DNA of 42,070 nucleotides from Chara braunii. Its lineage: Eukaryota; Streptophyta; Charophyceae; Charales; Characeae. Position numbers and translations under genes: made by a program. Each line of letters opens with the position of its first letter. Within the stretch, counting starts at the first letter, position 1. This document shows positions 20,502 to 30,450 of the stretch, piece by piece. The notes under the pieces are model-generated. The model worked only from the letters and a program-made list of their open reading frames with translations. It had not been told where the DNA came from and ran no database searches. The DNA is taken from NCBI GenBank assembly GCA_003427395.1, contig BFEA01000840.1, forward strand, positions 47,852 through 89,921, written 5' to 3'.

Positions 20502-21451
20502 TCAAGTTATTCAACCTTGCATCCACTGCTTACCATACACAAGGGAAGAAACTTATTTGGGTGTGCAGTGCATCCACCCACGACGTCGCAAGGCAGGATC
20601 TGCCATCCGCCCGGCTTGTTGGAATGTCTTCATGAGCCTGTCATCTCCCCCATGTAGTGGTCTCAGTATGCTGCAGATCGTGACAATCATGCTGCATTCA
20701 CGGAGAGAGAAAGAGAGAACAAGTATCTCCGACCTCACTGCAGGTTTCACAGTACTTCCATCGAAAGGATGAATGAGGTTAAATGAATCTACCACTCAGG
20801 CACAAAAATATGAGCTACCGCTTGCGTGTATGTGTGAAGTAGAGAGAGAAGAGAAAAGACGGATGTTGACAGGTATAAACAATCAAACAGACAGCTGGAC
20901 GCAGTCAACCGAATAAGTGACCAGATACAGACAAACACACTGACAAACAACCCAGACAAGCTAATAAAAACAGATGGAGAACGGACATATAGATAGGCCA
21001 AATAAATAGCCTGACACAGACAATCAAACGGATAGACACGCACACACACTCGCAAAGAGAGGAAGAGAGATTTACCTAGCGGTAGCCTACAAGGGTCGAC
21101 ATCTTCATGTACTTCGGTTCTGCTATTGACGTCAATTGAATGCATTGTCAATTCATAGGCTACAAGTAAATCGTAATCCAGGTGCTGATTGCGAAGAAGA
21201 AAAGACTCTGATACGTAGGCCAGTGGAGTCAAGCGTATGCTCACTAACATTCAGTTTTAGTACTTTGGTTCTTAGTTGATGGAGTACCAATGCAGTTTTG
21301 CTTTCCAAACAGTATCGGGCTCCCTGACGTTCAACGTGGTGTTGCAAACTGGAATGTTATCTCGCTATTAACAATTCTTTTACATTATTATTATTATTAT
21401 TACCATTATTACAATTGTTATTATTGTTATTATTATTATTATTATTATTTG

Positions 21452-21482
<31 letters not shown>

Positions 21483-21492
21483 TTATTATTAC

Positions 21493-21528
<36 letters not shown>

Positions 21529-21532
21529 TATT
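20438..21532 (+). repeat. Composite satellite module 2, bounded by (ATT)n on both sides
   Basis: (ATT)n at 20438-20501 is followed by GTATGCTGCAGATCGTGACA (20667), a GA tract, the monomer CTTCCATCGAAAGGATGA (20755), GA- and CA-rich sequence, CGACATCTTCATGTACTTCG (21099), GGTTCTTAGTTGATGG (21267), CTCGCTATTAACAATTC (21361) and a long interrupted (ATT)n (21385-21532). Confidence 0.7.
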
Positions 21533-21587
21533 GGTTGTTGTCTCACTATTGAAACATCATGATATAAGCAAGGGTGAGAGAGGGAGA

Positions 21588-21893
21588 AAGTGTGAGGCAT
21601 GGGAGAGGAGAAAAACATTATCATTGTGTAATGGTGTCTGACTTCTCTGTCCTCCCCCATTCTCCCTTAATCTAATCCCCTCATTTATTTTTTCTCCGTA
21701 TCTGTCTAAGATTATTATTATGATCATTATTGTTATTTGCTGATTGATATCAAAAGTAATGGGGAAGAGCGGACATGAAGAGATGTGGGGCACTGGAGAG
21801 GAGAGGGATATCGTCACCGTGTAACGGTGCCTACCTCCTTCATCCTTCTCCATTCTCTCGTGATCTAATCCCCTCATTTCTTTATTTTTTACA
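21588..21893 (+). repeat. Diverged tandem duplication, about 193-bp period
   Basis: GTGAGGCATGGGAGAGGAGA (21592) and GTGGGGCACTGGAGAGGAGA (21785) start the two copies. Both end with ATCTAATCCCCTCATTT (about 21671 and 21862). In the middle, CATTGTGTAATGGTG in copy one corresponds to CACCGTGTAACGGTG in copy two: the hairpin arms change together. Confidence 0.8.
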
Positions 21894-21959
21894 ACTTTCT
21901 GGAATAGTATGATCTCTTTGAAATAAAAGTCTACTCTATGAAAAAGGATGATCAAACTG

Positions 21960-24510
21960 TCAGACATAACAGGGCGATTGCGGGAGCTCTGTCGGAGTTC
22001 AGGAGGAACTCTGGAGACAGGGAACCATAAGGTACGCATGAATTTATTATTTCCCTTATCACTTACCAGTTACAACTATCTATCGGACAACATGAATGAA
22101 TGTGTGTTATACATTTTCTTGTTTTCTTCAGGAGTGAAACTTTTAGAAAGAGTGAATGAACATATGCATGAAGTAAGAACTTCGCCTGAAGTAAGGAAGG
22201 AACCTAGGAGAACCGAGAAGGAACCTAGTCTGCTTGGGTTTGGGAGAGAAAACCATGTGATGGAGGCTCCCGTGGAGTCGTTGCATTGCTTGCATGAACT
22301 GACGAAGGTGAATGATGGGTTACTCTCATGCGAATTACCCTGTCATTCACCCGACTAAGTAACGAGTTGATGAAATGTCTGTTTGGCTCCAGTGCTGGTG
22401 ACGGGAAGTTGTCATATGTTTTCTTTGTTATCTTACGAACTAGACCTAAAAGATAATCTGGTACTCCCGTCGGGTACATGGCTTCCAGGTTAGGACGACT
22501 AACATAAGCAGAGGTAGTAAGAGGCTCGCATGGGGCTTTCCTATCACCTATCAGACTAGACTTGGAAGGGAATTAAGTACTCACCTCGTGAGTACACAAA
22601 CTCCTAAGTCTAGGACGATCTGTCTGACTCAAAGGTGGGAAAAGGGGGTTTCCCATGGGAACTACCTTATCTCCTGTTGAATGGTCTGCTTGGTATTGAA
22701 AAAGGGGTGAGGAAATAGTTTCATACAAACTATTTCCGCCACTAACTGGAATATGTATAGCGAAAGTCACTTGACAAAGGGAGTGGGCACTCCCTTGGGG
22801 TCGGCATACCTCTTGCTCATACACGATGCATAGGTAAGGTAGGTGAACAGTCAGAACAACTTAACTAAGAGTTGTTTTGACTGATCTCCTACGCATCAAA
22901 CTGGTAGTAGGATAACTCTTGTGGGGTCATCCTAATACTTGTTTGATCTGGGGGTCAACTAACGAGGGAAGAAATGAGGTGATTGTGTTTGGACAGTAGA
23001 GGGATACTCGTGTGAGTAACCCTACTACTTGTTTAGGTATGATTGATGGATGGTACAAGTAATTACTAATGATCTATCTGTTTAATATTGAATAAGGTAA
23101 TGAGAAACTCGCGTGGGACCGTCCTATCACTTGATCAAGGGAGTGGTAGTCGCAGTCATCCGAGTAGTAGTAGGATAACTCCCGTGGGATCATCTTATTA
23201 CAGGCTCAGACCCGAGCTGACTATTAACACGAGAATGAGAATGGGAAGAGATCACCTTACTATTTATCCTCTAACAACTTACTTACACCTGACTTATCTA
23301 ATTATTAAATGGGTAATGGGTAAGCTTCCGTATGAGTCGCCCGAGGGGCATACTCGAAAAGGTAAGCTACTTACTACCCAACGAAGAAATAGGGAGACTC
23401 CCGTGGGCTCATCCTGTTGCTTGTTTGACTTCATCTTAACAAGCCCAATAGGATACTCCAGCAAAAGGAGGACCTGGTGTTTGCTTGTGTCTACTAACTC
23501 AATCCTAGCTCGTCTAACTCTGGAAGAGTAGTAAGGTAGCTCCCGCAGGGCCATTCTATTACGCTCTTAATAATAGACTGAGACTTGATCAAGGAGTAAT
23601 ACGAGACTGCTGTGAAGGCTACCTATTGCTAATTTGAATTATGTACCGACCTTTCATAAGAGGTGGTCTGAGTTGTTGATGAATGTTGGAACAAGTGTTG
23701 GAAGTGTCTCAACGAGGCCTTCTCAACTACTTGTTGTAACTAATAAAGAGATATTCTCATGTGAGTTATCCAGACGTTTGCATAAGATTCTTTAAACTGA
23801 TTGATTTACTTAAGGACTGCATGAATTTTGAAGGGTGGTTGAGTGTCCCCATGGGGCTGCTCGACTACTCGTTTGACTAACCATTTTTGTCTGGAATTGA
23901 TAAAGTAGTGGAAGATTCCCGTGTAAATCAGCCACTACTTGCGTATGCCAGAACAAGAAGAATAGAAAAGAAAAAGGGAGTGCTCCAGCGGGAGTGACTC
24001 CAAATGTCATAAAAGAAGCAAAATAAAGGACAAACACTACGGGGAAAACGAATTAGAAAAGAAGAAGTTTCTCGTAGCCTCAGTTCATTGGTAAACTCCT
24101 AAGGGAGAAAACGTCAATGGCATGAATTGATCTCAGCTAGACTACCGCGTAAGCACCAAATGGGATGTGCTTACCCGATGAGAGAATATGAGAAGATTAG
24201 AAATAAAGGAAAAACAATTTCCTTTAAATAATCTAGGATGTGGGCATGAATCTCCTTGCAAAGGAGGAAGGAATAGACAAAAGGGTTTGTAGGAGTAGGG
24301 GTTGAGATATAGTTACCAGGATTCGTGATCTTCATCTGAGAGTCTGACGCTCGGAAACGATGAGTGAAAAACTAGGAGGGGATGTTGAATTGTTATTGAC
24401 CTGTGTGTGTGCAGGTTTGGGCTTATTTTACCATTGTATTTGAAGGAAAAGATTTACAAAAGGATCTAAACTTTCTGTTATCATTCGATAACAGGTCGGT
24501 TCTTACCGAT
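21960..24510. repeat. Array of about 25 short hairpins (inverted repeats) at a quasi-period of 60-80 nt
   Basis: Successive stem-loops fill this region. Examples: 22308-22350 (GTGAATGA with TCATTCAC), 22556-22613 (CTAGACTT with AAGTCTAG around the inner GTACTCAC/GTGAGTAC), 22711-22737 (perfect 11-bp stem GGAAATAGTTT), 22777-22796 (AAGGGAGTG with CACTCCCTT), 22848-22883 (14-bp stem CAGTCAGAACAACT), 22904-22938, 23167-23201, 23835-23868, 23903-23940 (AAGTAGTGG with CCACTACTT), 24149-24174 (GTAAGCAC with GTGCTTAC), 24194-24234 and 24475-24494 (CTGTTATC with GATAACAG). Many share an apex like CTCCCGTGGG and a spacer TTGTTTGA, so they descend from one unit, yet the stem sequences differ while pairing is kept, often through G-U or compensating changes. 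No protein frame is consistent. Confidence 0.8.
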
Positions 24511-25453
24511 TCAACTTTTCCTCCATGACTTGACACCCACATCTAAAGACAAACCTTGTGGTCAATAAAACTGTCAACTGTGATCATTGCCTAAATAGTC
24601 CTAGTCACTCTCAAGGGTCCTTTGAAGAAATGTGAGAAGGTTGGGCTTACGTCTCAGGAAAGATAGAGTTGTCGTATACGGTTTGGGGAAGTGAGGGACA
24701 AGGTCAATGATTGATGGTTGACGTCGTTAGTGCATGGCATGTGAACTGTTTTTGCATTATTCTGTGCAGGTCTGTTTTGTGCGTGGTTTGGATTGAACTG
24801 GACTTGACCTCGTGAAAAGTCTTGGACATACAACACTTGTGAAAGTGGGAAGGGTTCTCAGCAGTAATACCTCTATAGTCATTATATGTCCTATATAACT
24901 TTTGTAATATCTGATGTTCAGGTAAGTCATGACCTGCCAAGTAGAATAAAAAGTCCTAGGTGGTAAGATGATTTGATTAGTACCTTGCTCTATTTTGGCA
25001 GAAGAGTTACACATTTTAGATTCAAAAGCGGATATAGACAATCTTATAAAAGTTCGACCTGAAGATCTAGAAGTCTAGGACAGGGAAATCACATCCTGAA
25101 CCTGACTTGACTAACGGGGTCAGTCCTGAGCGTCTTACCACGTGTACCACATTCCTATGCTACGACGATAGAGAAAACGCCCTCGACCGACCTACCTCTA
25201 CAAAGCATGTAAAAGCCTTCGCATGTAGGCCGGTAGCTCAGCAGGGATACGCCTACCTAAGGGTGGTGACAGCCCCTTGGGTAGAGGTAAGTTGTCCCTC
25301 GCGACGTCCCAACCTGTCGTGACAGGTATAGCACGTGCGCACAGTCGGAGTAGTGACTGATTCTTTTCAACAACTCTGAAAAAACATCCTGCGTGACACG
25401 ACCGTGAAGTTCAGTGCACCCCAACATGGTGCGGGACCGCCTCGCGCGACTGG
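24511..25453 (+). other. Possible 5' LTR region of the gypsy element, no gene
   Basis: The primer-binding site at 25454 implies that a 5' LTR ends just upstream, but no second LTR is in the window, so its limits cannot be set. CCTATATAAC (24890-24899) is a TATA-like word and CCTGTCGTGACAGG (25313-25326) is a perfect palindrome. Otherwise I see no motif. Confidence 0.35.
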
Positions 25454-25473
25454 TGGCACCGTTGCCGGGGACC
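25454..25473 (+). promoter_or_regulatory. Primer-binding site complementary to tRNA-Asp
   Basis: TGGCACCGTTGCCGGGGACC differs at two positions from the sequence complementary to the 3' end of plant tRNA-Asp(GUC), which several plant gypsy families use. It would prime minus-strand DNA synthesis and places the 5' LTR to the left and gag to the right, as observed. Confidence 0.65.
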
Positions 25474-26036
25474 TTCGGTTGCCTGCTGGGGTCCTATGTG
25501 AACGGACCTTGGTCTGGTTAATTGAAGCCCCAACAAAACAACAAACGGAAGATAGGATAGTGTACGACTTCTATGTAAATAGTTAGAGGACTACTAAGGA
25601 CAATTGTCGGTCTATTGGTATGAGCATTTGTCTAGGATAGTTTTCATAAGATAGAACAAAGTACAAGTTGTAGTATATAACCTATTGTACCTTGTGAATA
25701 TTAGTCTGTCTTTTATTGTTTTCCCGAAGTAATAGTTACTCCCGTATCTGGTTAGAAGATGACATACAGGGTAGCGACCAAGGATTGCGGAGTCTTTTTA
25801 AAAGCAAGTCGGTAGGAATAGCAGAAGGACCCATTAACATTATAGGATTTTGTAAGACTCGTCAAATCTGCATGGGAGGTGTTTTTACTATGGTATTCTC
25901 TTCTAATTGTGATGCTTTCTGCCCCGACGATAACCGCGCATACTTCCAAAGCCTTCATTCTTTTGTAAAACTGCGCATCTTTGTACATAACTATCAAAAA
26001 GTTCGACACTACTTTAAGTGTCTCATCCCTCCAGTC

Positions 26037-26494
26037 ATGCCGCGTGGGGCAGGAACTGGAAGGGGGACAGGCGGACAGCAGGGGAAAGCAACAAATAAAC
26101 CTATTGATTTGACAAAGGAAAAAGAGGAGCGAGAGGAAGGAGAGGAGGAAAAGGAGAAGTGGGAAAGAGTAAGATTGCGTCGACATTAGAAAGATCTGCG
26201 CGAACGAACGCCATCTCCAGGGAAAATGGCTTATTAATCTTATAAGTACGAACAACATTACGGCTCGCCGTCACCACGCTTTGAGCCGCCTTCCCGAACT
26301 TATCCAATGACATACCCTTCCCCCTCTTCTTCTATGGCACATCGACTCCAACAGTTGACTGTCCTTCCCCAGCCACCTCGACCTGATCTTCCACCTTCGC
26401 CGCATGTGCCTGACCCTCACGTAGTGTTCCAGGCTGTGCCAATAGATCATAGATTATATATTACTCTGACACTGTTTTTTCCTATGTCAGATTG
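26037..26494 (+). pseudogene. N-terminal part of a gag-like polyprotein
   Basis: ATG 26037 opens MPRGAGTGRGTGGQQGKATN, followed by a charged coiled-coil-like segment (KEKEEREEGEEEKEKWERVR). The same frame passes TAG 26187-26189 and TAA at about 26232 and continues as SYKYEQHYGSPSPRFEPPSR and a Pro/Ser-rich stretch to TGA 26492. A Gly/Arg-rich start, Glu/Lys coil and Pro-rich linker are common before gag cores, but no domain is recognised. The frame is also open upstream of 26037 to about 25716 without similarity to anything I know. Confidence 0.45.
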
Positions 26495-27012
26495 AATTGT
26501 GCGGGCTAATCTCATACCTGTTGTACAAAGGGATCATTTAAGGATGTGATCCTACCAATGCAAAGCGGGATCAGGGTTAGTGATAACTTAGTTTTTATCA
26601 GGGTCGTCAGACAGAAACACCCTCAAGGGATAATAGATCAAGATGACTTCAATACTTCTTCCCCCCTTGTCAATGACGGTACTCACAATGGAGGGGATTT
26701 GTATTATGAGAGTAACAAGGTATGGTACTAAGCTAATGTAGGGACATGAAGGGCAAAAAGAGAGAAAAAATGAGGAAACTGAAGGATGACGCTTGCCTAT
26801 TTAGCCGAGGGTTAAAGGAGTAGTGAATGGACGACCCGAAAAGGGAACGATAGAGCATGAAGAGGTAGGAAACCTTGAACAGGGTTAGGAAAACTAAGAA
26901 TTATAATAAGAAGAGATATGTCGTCACTGACCAGACTTATATATAGTTTTTTTTAATGTGCTCTTTTCCATCACTCTCTTTGTATCGCTCATGATACTAA
27001 AAGATACTCAAG
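26495..27012. other. Decayed part of the gypsy internal region, no frame
   Basis: Short words such as VRQKHPQGIIDQDDFNTS (about 26600) suggest former coding sequence, but stops occur in all frames. Confidence 0.4.
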
Positions 27013-27573
27013 ATGTCGTATGCCGATCTAAGATTTGGGGTCGAGATGCCCGTTCGGACTCGCCAAGGGCTGAAGATGTCTTTACCTCAAGGCCTAAGTG
27101 AGAGGGAGGAGAAAATCACAACATGGTGGGGCGCCTCCATTGGGCCCGAAGCATTTGTATGAGTAAAAATTGGGCACACCCCAAATAGGGAAAGTATAAT
27201 AGTACGAGCAACCTTGTATCTTTCATGACCTCTATGGAGGGTGCATCGGGTATACCTGGCGGTAGGACATAGTCAACCCCTGTCGCAATACATCCTAATT
27301 ACAGGGACAGTCCTTGAGGACAAAATTAGAGAGGCGAGCTGGGGGGAGTATCGGCCTGTCATACCAATGATAGAAGCAAGATGGGCATCAAATTTTGTTT
27401 ATCCCACCGACTATATAAAGGCTACTCTTCCGGACTTCATCATTGATGAAGTTTTCAAGGGTCACGTGAATGTGGAGCAAGCAGCCTCGGCGGCCCTAGC
27501 CATTCCTCAGAAAGGATACGAGTTTTTCACGCCTCAGATCCTTTATTGCCTATACTTGGAAGTGAGACCTTAG
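27013..27573 (+). pseudogene. Gag-like polyprotein segment of unknown domain
   Basis: From ATG 27013 the frame reads MSYADLRFGVEMPVRTRQGL, passes TGA at 27160 and about 27229, and continues open as YILITGTVLEDKIREASWGE, PMIEARWASNFVYPTDYIKA and KGHVNVEQAASAALAIPQKG to TAG 27571-27573. It is in the same frame as the duplicated segment that follows. The protein-like composition is clear but I cannot name the domain. Its place between primer-binding site and gag core suggests an extra N-terminal domain of the polyprotein. Confidence 0.45.
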
Positions 27574-27585
27574 TTGGCTAACAGA

Positions 27586-27819
27586 GATTTTGAGGAAATT
27601 CTATCCACTATAGATACTTATGTCTGTGTCCACTTTATGGAGTCGAGGCAGACGTATTGGAAAAAACTTAAGGCCGAGCTAAAAATCGAGGCATGCATTG
27701 GCGATTTTGAGGAAATTCTATCCACTATAGATACTTATGTCTGTGTCCACTTTATGGAGTCGAGGCAGAAGTATTAGAAAAAACTTAAGGCCGAGCTAAA
27801 AATCGAGGCATGCATTAGC
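27586..27819 (+). repeat. Tandem 117-bp duplication (39 codons) in the gag-like frame
   Basis: 27586-27702 and 27703-27819 are nearly identical and both encode DFEEILSTIDTYVCVHFMES. Copy one has TGG at 27658-27660 where copy two has TAG at 27775-27777. The period is a multiple of three, so the frame is kept. Confidence 0.95.
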
Positions 27820-28180
27820 GATATCCCTATATTGTTCGGAATGGTGTATAACTCTTGGACGAGAGATTGGATGTCCGCTGAAGAAATTGGAAGGGTAAGA
27901 TGGTAGAGGAATCCAAGTCTATTTAGACAAAAGGTTAGAGTCAATCCCGTTTTGGTCAAGTAACAAAGAAGTCGGCTCGAATAAAACTTAAGGCCGAACT
28001 AAAAATTGAGGCATGCATTGACGACATCCCTATAATGTTCGGAATGGTGTATGACTCTTGGACGAGAGATTGGATGTCCGCTGAAGAAATTATAAGGGTA
28101 GGATGGTAGAGGAATCCAAATCTATTTAGACAAAAGGTTAGAGTCAATTCCGTTTTGGTCAAGTAACAAAGAAGTCGTCT
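27780..28180 (+). repeat. Tandem 203-bp duplication overlapping the gag-like frame
   Basis: AAAACTTAAGGCCGA starts at 27780 and again at 27983, with about 95 percent identity through GTCAAGTAACAAAGAAGTCG. The period is not a multiple of three, so it destroys the frame. A TAG (27904 and 28107) is present in both copies and therefore probably predates the duplication. Confidence 0.95.
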
Positions 28181-28440
28181 CAGATATCTAAAGCATTGTA
28201 GGGGTATTGACTAGGACACGTGAACTAGAGAGACTAGTGGGTGTCATTTGATATTAAAGAAAAGAAGTAGATAGGAGGTCATGAAGAATAAGCTAGGACC
28301 GTGGGTCAAAAGGTGTTGGATGATATCCTGGGGAAAGTAGAAAAACCTAAGGTTAAAACCTAAAAAGGAAAAGAGTAAGACAGCTAGGAGTAATCTAAAA
28401 ACCCATCGTTTTTTTGCGTTTGCAAAACAAATTGACTAAG

Positions 28441-28865
28441 GACTGTGGGAAGAATGAGAGACGCAAATGAGACCCCGGAGGACAGAGGTCCATAACCGTT
28501 GCCGAGATCGCGCGATTATTGGATAATAAGAATGTCAAGAGGCCTCAGCTACCCAGGATAAAGATTTTTCCCTTCAAAGGTGAACGGGTGTTGCACTGGC
28601 TTGAACTGCTGGAACAAGTCTTCAATCGACTAACACCGGCGGAAAATTTTGCCCTATTGTTTGAGTATGTGTGGTTGGAGTTACGCCCCGAGATCGAAAA
28701 GATTGTGACCGATGCCTAGGGAGACTGAAACAATTTCAAAAAGAAGATGCAAAGGAAGTATAAACTGGGAGATGGATTACTAACGATTAACCAGCTCTAC
28801 AACGTCAACCGGAATGACTTCACTACAATAGGGGCATTTGCAACGGCCTTCGAAAAGATGTTGTC
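28441..28865 (+). pseudogene. Ty3/gypsy gag (capsid) fragment, truncated by an insertion
   Basis: Frame 1 reads SITVAEIARLLDNKNVKRPQ, LPRIKIFPFKGERVLHWLEL, EQVFNRLTPAENFALLFEYV and LRPEIEKIVTDA. It passes TAG 28717 and TGA 28726, then continues FKKKMQRKYKLGDGLLTINQ and DFTTIGAFATAFEKM. The F-x-G-x-x-V-x-x-W-L-E-L-L-E-Q block and the later KKKMQRKY segment are typical of retrotransposon gag capsid domains. The gag ends abruptly at about 28865 where copy B begins. TGA 28726 is probably a former Trp codon. Confidence 0.65.
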
Positions 28866-29608
28866 GGACCAAATACCCTTACAAGGGTATTTGGCCATAC
28901 TTTTATATTCGACATAGTAACGACGTCGGCTACCATGACGGAGCCAGTCTATAATGGAAAGGGGTGGGCACGCTTGAGCGTGACACTCGAAACGAATTCC
29001 TCGGCCAGTGAGGCCGCGTCGAATCGGTGAGAAAATTTCGAGAGTATAAGCGTGCGTTATTATGACGCGCGCTGTGATGATTAGAATCAGTACTAATATC
29101 CCTCGACAGAAGAGGTCGAAGGGTCAGGTAGGTTAATGATGTGTCAAGTAGATCTACGACACGCACTGAGACTTGGTCTAGTACCTGTCTGTCTTCCGGT
29201 ACCAGGTGTTTTAAAATTTTCAGCTTTCATCTTCCCCTACTTGGCTTCCGAGTCGAGTACCCGCCGCGTCTATCTCGATGTGGTGTGGTACCGACCTACC
29301 TGCTACTTGAGTGTTTTTCCGTCCCGACCCTCGAATGTTGCGGCCATAGTTAGGTACCGGTCTACTCGCCACTTTAGTGTTTCCCCGCCGCGACCTCAAT
29401 GTCGCAGCCACGACTAAAATACCGACCGTTCGGGCCATACCGGTTAACCAGGTGCCCTTGCTGGTCACACATAACGCTCAAGCCGACAGGCACTCAGAGA
29501 GGCACGCAAAACAGCAAGTACGCACACCCAGACTCGAAAACGGGCTCGGGTGCGGACTGAGCCACACTACTTTACATATGTCTGAGCTGCCGCATTCCTA
29601 CTCGAAAT

Positions 29609-29750
29609 AGGAGCTAGCGCAGTAGGTTTCGGGGCAGACTGTCAAGCTGGAGATGCAGGGATCGAATCTGCCCCAACCTCGAGTTAGCTCCTTTTTACGA
29701 GGAGCTTTACTTTCTTTTTCACCCGCGGATGACTGGCCGGGGCTTGAACC
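29609..29750. promoter_or_regulatory. tRNA-like region with A and B boxes in copy B
   Basis: TAGCGCAGTAGG (29615-29626) fits the A-box consensus exactly. GGATCGAATCT (29659-29669), 32 nt downstream, fits the B box at 9 of 11 positions. Nested stems surround them: AGGAGCTA with TAGCTCCT and GGGGCAGA with TCTGCCCC. On the minus strand GGTTCAAGCC (complement of 29741-29750) is another good B box. Spacing and arms suggest a tRNA-derived internal pol III promoter, but it is not a functional tRNA gene. Confidence 0.55.
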
Positions 29751-29859
29751 TGCGACCTTAATACTAGGAGTAGTTATAGTTAGTTGGTTTGTCTTTGCCC
29801 ATACTTAACAGGGGCCCGCCAGTTGGCGTGGTTAGAAAGTTAGCAGTTAGATTCTCGTT

Positions 29860-29975
29860 AGATTTTTGCTCTCCTTTCTTAATTTCTTATTTTTCTTTTA
29901 TTTCTTACTAAAGTTTTATTTCTTTTATTTCCTTTTATTTTACTTTATTTTATCTTATTCTTTTACAACGAACTA
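29860..29975. other. T-rich stretch
   Basis: TTTATTTCTTTTATTTCC-type sequence, equivalent to the T-rich tract of copy A at 15490-15590. Confidence 0.7.
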
Positions 29976-30239
29976 CCTTAATGCACCTGCCCAGTCTTGT
30001 CGGGCAGATTCATTATCGGAAAAGGTCATCGACAACCGAATGCGGATCCGCGACTTTGGCTCGTTTGCTTAGGCAGGAGTGCTCGTCGGGCGATACAGCG
30101 AGCCCGGGCGAGCAGCAGAGTAGCAGTGCGTGTAGACGGAGAGCGTGGTAGAAAGCGGAGCAAAGGAGATGGCACGGGGTACGGTGGAGATGAGGCGCGG
30201 GAAGTAGGCGAGGTAGCGAGAAGATGAAGTGCGGGCAGA

Positions 30240-30450
30240 AGTGGCCGGCGCGGAGAAGTAGTGTAAGAAGAAGAAGAAGAAGGAGAGGAGAAGAAGAAGA
30301 AGAAGAAGAAGACGAAGAAGAAGAAGAAGAAGAAGAGAAAGAAGAAGAAGAAAAAGAAGAAGGAAGGAGGAAGAAGAAGAAGAAGTGGGAGGAGAAAGGG
30401 AAAGAGGAGGAGAAGAAGAAGGAAGGAGGAAGGAGAGGAGAAGGGGGAGA
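30240..30450 (+). repeat. (GAA)n-rich purine tract
   Basis: Nearly pure GAA/GGA repeats, ending AAACATACTTACCTGG. The minus strand here carries the consensus splice donor CAG|GTAAGTAT preceded by a GC-rich segment. Copy A has the equivalent minus-strand GAG|GTAAGT at about 15882. Confidence 0.85.

Larger units (their letters stand above)
25454..28865 (+). mobile_element. Ty3/gypsy-type LTR retrotransposon, 5' internal part, decayed
   Basis: The order is primer-binding site, about 560 bp of leader, gag-like frames from 26037, and a recognisable gag core at 28519-28865 that is cut by copy B of the dispersed element. No protease, reverse transcriptase, integrase or 3' LTR is present in the window. 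Stops and two internal duplications show it is inactive. Confidence 0.6.

Noticed and set aside
20414-20635. Frames made of Tyr or Ile runs, here and at 21290, 33000 and 34250
   Set aside because: Translation of (ATT)n microsatellites.
21948-22358. 136-codon plus frame
   Set aside because: It overlaps the first hairpins of the array, has no family motif, and its middle resembles a pyrimidine tract plus AG rather than coding sequence.
21960-24510. CRISPR-like array
   Set aside because: Units are not identical direct repeats with unique spacers, the host is eukaryotic, and no cas-like genes are near. The structure is one of diverged hairpins.
25224-25290. tRNA-like start with an exact A box (TAGCTCAGCAGG)
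   Set aside because: No B box or cloverleaf follows within tRNA length, so it is probably chance.
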